Below are positions 60,997 to 64,000 of a stretch of DNA of 64,000 nucleotides, piece after piece. The translations under genes and the position numbers were made by a program. The notes beneath the pieces are model-generated. The model was given only the letters and a program-made list of their open reading frames with translations, did not search any database and had not been told where the DNA came from. The DNA is from Stentor coeruleus. Taxonomy: Eukaryota > Ciliophora > Heterotrichea > Heterotrichida > Stentoridae. Positions within the stretch are counted from its first letter, which is position 1, and each line of letters begins with the position of its first letter. The stretch spans positions 1 through 64,000 of the forward strand of contig MPUH01000157.1 in the NCBI GenBank assembly GCA_001970955.1, in the 5' to 3' direction.

Positions 60997-61770
60997 ATGG
61001 GTGTAGGCTGTTGTATGAAGATGGACTCACGTAAACAAGTAGTTGTTCAGAAGACTAGAGAAGAACAGGAAAGAGCTTTTGCTGACTTTCAACTTTATTA
61101 CAAAACAAACAAAACTTTTATGCATCAAAAAATCAAACCGATTTTCAAACAAATTTGCAAGACAGGAAAGTACGATTCAGAAATAATAAATTTGAATTTT
61201 GTGAACTTTCAAAAAGCCCGTGCAGAATTCTTATTACAGTTAATTCCTTTTCTCCAGAATATTAAAGTGCTAAAACTATGGAAATCAGGTCTAGGAAGTG
61301 AAGGCATGAAATCCATATCTCATGACTTAGGTGAACTTAAAAACTTAGAAATTCTGTCTTTAGAAGATAATTCTCTAGGCCCTGATGGATGCATGCACTT
61401 GGCTGGTTCATTAGTAAAAATGAAGAATTTAAGGGAACTCTGGCTCCATATTAATGATATAGGTATGATAGGGGCATGCTGCATCGCTGATGCCATTGAA
61501 GGATTAAAGGATCTTGAAAGACTGGGAATGGATGAAAACAGTATGGAAAACAAAGGTGCTTTAAAAGTTGTGACAAGTATTAAAGATCTAAAAAATTTGA
61601 AAATGCTAGGGTTAGGATATAATATGCTTACTGAAGATGCTTGCCTAAATATAGTTGTACTACTTGGAACCTTACCTCTTGAGAAGCTTATCTTGTCTGG
61701 AAATAATATCAATGAAGAAACTCACTCTAGGATTATATCAATGCTTCCAAGGACTTTAATAATATTTTAA
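60997..61770 (+). CDS. Lipid-anchored leucine-rich-repeat protein, 257 aa
   Basis: I chose the ATG at 60997 because it gives MGVGCC, a strong myristoylation and palmitoylation signal; an in-frame ATG at 60973 would bury it. After a helical N-terminal part (about 10-75), five or six ribonuclease-inhibitor-type LRRs follow (IKVLKLWKSGLGSEGMKSIS, LEILSLEDNSLGPDGCMHLA, LRELWLHINDIGMIGACCIA, LKMLGLGYNMLTEDACLNIV, LEKLILSGNNINEETHSRI). No NACHT or other enzyme domain. A membrane-bound adaptor is likely; the partner is unknown. Confidence 0.85.
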   Translation: MGVGCCMKMDSRKQVVVQKTREEQERAFADFQLYYKTNKTFMHQKIKPIFKQICKTGKYDSEIINLNFVNFQKARAEFLLQLIPFLQNIKVLKLWKSGLGSEGMKSISHDLGELKNLEILSLEDNSLGPDGCMHLAGSLVKMKNLRELWLHINDIGMIGACCIADAIEGLKDLERLGMDENSMENKGALKVVTSIKDLKNLKMLGLGYNMLTEDACLNIVVLLGTLPLEKLILSGNNINEETHSRIISMLPRTLIIF

Positions 61771-62185
61771 GACACATAAGTATTTATGTTTTTCCAAGTA
61801 AAATATTTAGAATAAAATGCAATAACATAAAATGCGGGGAGATTTAAAGAAAGAATATTTACACAAGATTAACTTTTATTAAGCTATACTTGATAAATTT
61901 TCAACTAGAAGATACAATCTAGTATTTATTTATATTATTCAAGTATAAAAATCTTTATTGCTTAAAGGCGAAATATCGAAGCAATATTCCCAATGAAGTG
62001 TAAATTTATAATTACCAAAAACTCACTCGTAACTATTTGATTTTTTGTATTATTTGACACAAATTCTAATACCAAAAGTAAAAAAAAGTATTTATCAAAT
62101 GTTTCAATATATAATTCTCTAATTATCAAATTAAAATCTTCACTTCTAAATGCATTATTTCTAAACAATTATAAGTATCTAAAGC
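61771..62185. other. AT-rich intergenic stretch
   Basis: No feature is recognised; minus-strand frames at 61962-62320 look like chance. Confidence 0.4.
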
Positions 62186-62722
62186 ATGGCTACAAAGAAA
62201 AAAGGAGACGGCAAAAAGGATGGAGACGACAAGGCTCTTAAAGACATGAATGATATGATTTCTGGACAGATTAATGTCCTCAAGTGGAGAATAGGTAAAA
62301 ACTAAGTAGCTATGGAACAAGAAAAAACTGACAGATCACGTGCAGGACAAAATGAATGTCGTCAGAAACTCATTGAAATAAACCAGTGCTTTGAAGATGA
62401 AGGTAAAAAATCTTTTCACATCAACTCAGAGATGAAAGGGCAATACCGATCTATGCTTAAAGAAAAAGAAGAACGAATAGCACAATTAGAAGATGAACTT
62501 TATAGAGGCGAAAGAGAATTGTCAGATAAAGAGAAGGGTATAAAAGAAATGATAAGGACAAAAGATAAAGAAATCGAAGATAAAGATAATGAGATAAGGG
62601 AGTTAAGGAAGAAGATTGATGACATGAGTCAGGAATTTGCTAGCATGTTGAAGGCTACGTTGGATAAAATGCAAGAAAGAATTGAATTGGCGAATACTCA
62701 ATGGGATTCAGATTTGGCTTAA
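62186..62722 (+). CDS. DRC12/CCDC153-like coiled-coil protein, 173 aa, one 15-base intron
   Basis: join(62186..62294,62310..62722) gives 174 codons. The intron GTAAAAACTAAGTAG (62295-62309) contains in-frame stops. The basic N-terminus (MATKKKGDGKKDG) is followed by a single long coiled coil (about 30-155) and the ending EFASMLKATLDKMQERIELANTQWD, broken here as EFASMLKATLDKMQERIE then LANTQWD. That C-terminal pattern and the size match the dynein regulatory complex subunit 12 family (CCDC153), part of the axonemal nexin link. Coiled coils are hard to assign by eye, so the family call is moderate. Confidence 0.72.
62295..62309 (+). other. 15-base intron
   Basis: GT...TAG; its removal joins VLKWRI and AMEQEKT. 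Confidence 0.93.
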
Positions 62723-63266
62723 TATAAGTTAAAATAGATGGAGTTTTCTCTTAGATGAATTCAAGAATAAACTATGGTGATTTTTGATGAATTGATTCTT
62801 TGAAGATTTTTTGTCATAGTTATAAAAATTATTTTGAAATCTGAATCTTTATATTATTATTTTGACCAAACTGCTGGGAGAAGATAGAATAAAAATATAC
62901 GATAAATTTGATTTATATAATAACCGTCACTTTATTCTTACATAGCTTACACTAAAACACTATTCCTGTTTCAGATATGCATATTTAAATTATAAGGCGA
63001 TTCATAAATTTTAATATTATTTATATTACTGATTTTTCTTCAAAGTTGCAGTAACTTATTAAATATTGATTCTTTTTTTAACTTTATGAATCAAATATTC
63101 TTTAATTTAAATAATATTTTTTCTCACTATTCACAGAAATGACTTAGCCAATATTCTGAATATATATAACGTTTACTATTCATTTAAATAGGAGTTAGAC
63201 TAAATCTTTAGTAATTGCTTATAGCCCAATGCATTTCAGCATCATATAAATGATTAGTTAAACTAT
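62723..63266. other. Convergent 3' flanks, AT-rich
   Basis: No gene or RNA recognised. Confidence 0.4.
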
Positions 63267-64000
63267 CTATTTTTGTAAATTTTCGCACTCTTCATTGTCT
63301 AGCTCACTTACAGATTGGCGTAATACTTCTAAATGAGTATTTTTACGTATAAAGTCAATTTTATCTTTAATAGCCTGCTTATTCTTTTTCCTACTGAACA
63401 AGCGCTTATAAAAAGGCCTAGGCTCTAACTGTGGTGTAATATCAAAAGCTTCATTTATCAAGTTAGTCTCTTGTGAGGCAATAATATTTTCTCTTCTTTC
63501 TATTTCATCAATATTTTCTGAGGAAAATCTAGCAGCTAAAATTTCATTATATAAATCCACATAACTTCTCATATTACATAATTGGATAACAACTTCTCTA
63601 TTTGAATCAGCAAAACTAGGCTGAAGCTCATATTCAGTGTTGCCATTATTTTTTTTCCTAGATTCCTTTTGAATAATCTCTCTGATTTTAATCCTTGGTC
63701 TAGGTATTTTAGGACATAAAGCTCTAGCAATATGAGGGCATGCATTCCATAAGTAATGACCTATTGCTTGATAAACTCTTTTAGCAAAGTAGCAAAAAAA
63801 TAAAAAGTTAAAAATGATCAAAATAGTAAATAAGATTGCATGCCAAACATAAGAATCTTGAAATTCGATCATAAGTCCAGATGTAAAGCAAATTATAGAA
63901 AGTCCAATACTGAAATTTTCAGTTCTATTGAGCTCGTTAAGTTCAAAAGGCTTGTAATATAAATTTAATACTAACGCACCAATCAAAATAAATAAAATAA
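63267..64000 (-). CDS. C-terminal part of a multi-pass membrane protein (gene runs off the window)
   Basis: The frame is open to the right edge with no ATG in reach, so the gene's 5' part lies beyond 64000. The visible part has YYKPFELNELNRTENFSIGLSI, then two membrane helices (about 25-45 and 50-68 from the first visible residues) and a long charged cytosolic tail with helical segments. The PFxxxxLNxxE motif before a membrane pair is typical of C-terminal membrane blocks in large ciliate membrane proteins with Cys-rich ectodomains, so an extracellular N-terminal part is expected but not seen. Confidence 0.75.
   Translation of the reverse strand, partial: ILFILIGALVLNLYYKPFELNELNRTENFSIGLSIICFTSGLMIEFQDSYVWHAILFTILIIFNFLFFCYFAKRVYQAIGHYLWNACPHIARALCPKIPRPRIKIREIIQKESRKKNNGNTEYELQPSFADSNREVVIQLCNMRSYVDLYNEILAARFSSENIDEIERRENIIASQETNLINEAFDITPQLEPRPFYKRLFSRKKNKQAIKDKIDFIRKNTHLEVLRQSVSELDNEECENLQK

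Noticed and set aside
1-64000. CRISPR arrays, rRNA genes, telomere repeats, LTR or capsid-bearing elements
   Set aside because: None recognised by eye on either strand. The RNase H at 19.5 kb has the host-type hybrid-binding domain and no adjoining reverse transcriptase.

Overview
This window looks like macronuclear DNA of a heterotrich ciliate, most likely Stentor (coeruleus-like). The DNA is AT-rich. Long uninterrupted genes end at ordinary TAA, TAG and TGA stops, with none of the three reassigned inside them. Five frame interruptions are explained exactly by 15-base introns (GT...TAG) at 18061, 29663, 58577, 59592 and 62295. A standard code with 15-base introns is the known signature of Stentor. 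The organism call is an inference from these features. Two single-N joins (46480 and 55575) show that this is a scaffold.

Layout. 0-5 kb is mostly gene-poor, with decayed coding sequence at the left edge and one small unknown gene. 5-11.5 kb is one giant secreted or surface protein. 12-20 kb holds a TPX2-motif protein, coiled-coil proteins, a PERK-like pseudokinase, a TauE/SafE transporter, a decayed RNase H1 and a tRNA-Leu. 20-31.5 kb holds a CDPK, CFAP20DC, histone H2B, an F-box protein, an R2R3 MYB, a lipid-anchored zinc-finger protein, a TLC protein and a RING-CH ligase. 31.6-37 kb holds coiled-coil proteins, a membrane-anchored ADP-ribosyltransferase-like protein and PABPN1. 37.9-45.4 kb holds a WD40/TRP-like channel fusion and a CEP350/TRM-like protein. 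45.5-64 kb holds a DP transcription factor, CEP104, two large uncharacterised proteins, SAS-6, a kinesin, an LRR protein, a DRC12-like protein and the end of a multi-pass membrane gene.

Themes. Centriole, cilium and microtubule genes are frequent: SAS-6, CEP104, CEP350/TRM-like, CFAP20DC, DRC12-like, kinesin and TPX2-motif. This suits a cell with thousands of basal bodies, but no operon-like linkage is implied. Convergent genes are packed very tightly (19 to 240 bases apart), while 5' flanks are longer. The 5' flanks are strongly strand-asymmetric: G-poor on the coding strand, with runs of 100-214 bases lacking G entirely.

The most unusual items are the ART-like plus 20-residue CCHC-repeat plus membrane-anchor protein; the 14-blade WD40 ion channel; the PERK-like receptor whose kinase has almost no activation segment; the flank skew; and two decayed loci 52 kb apart that share a conserved but unidentified protein motif.
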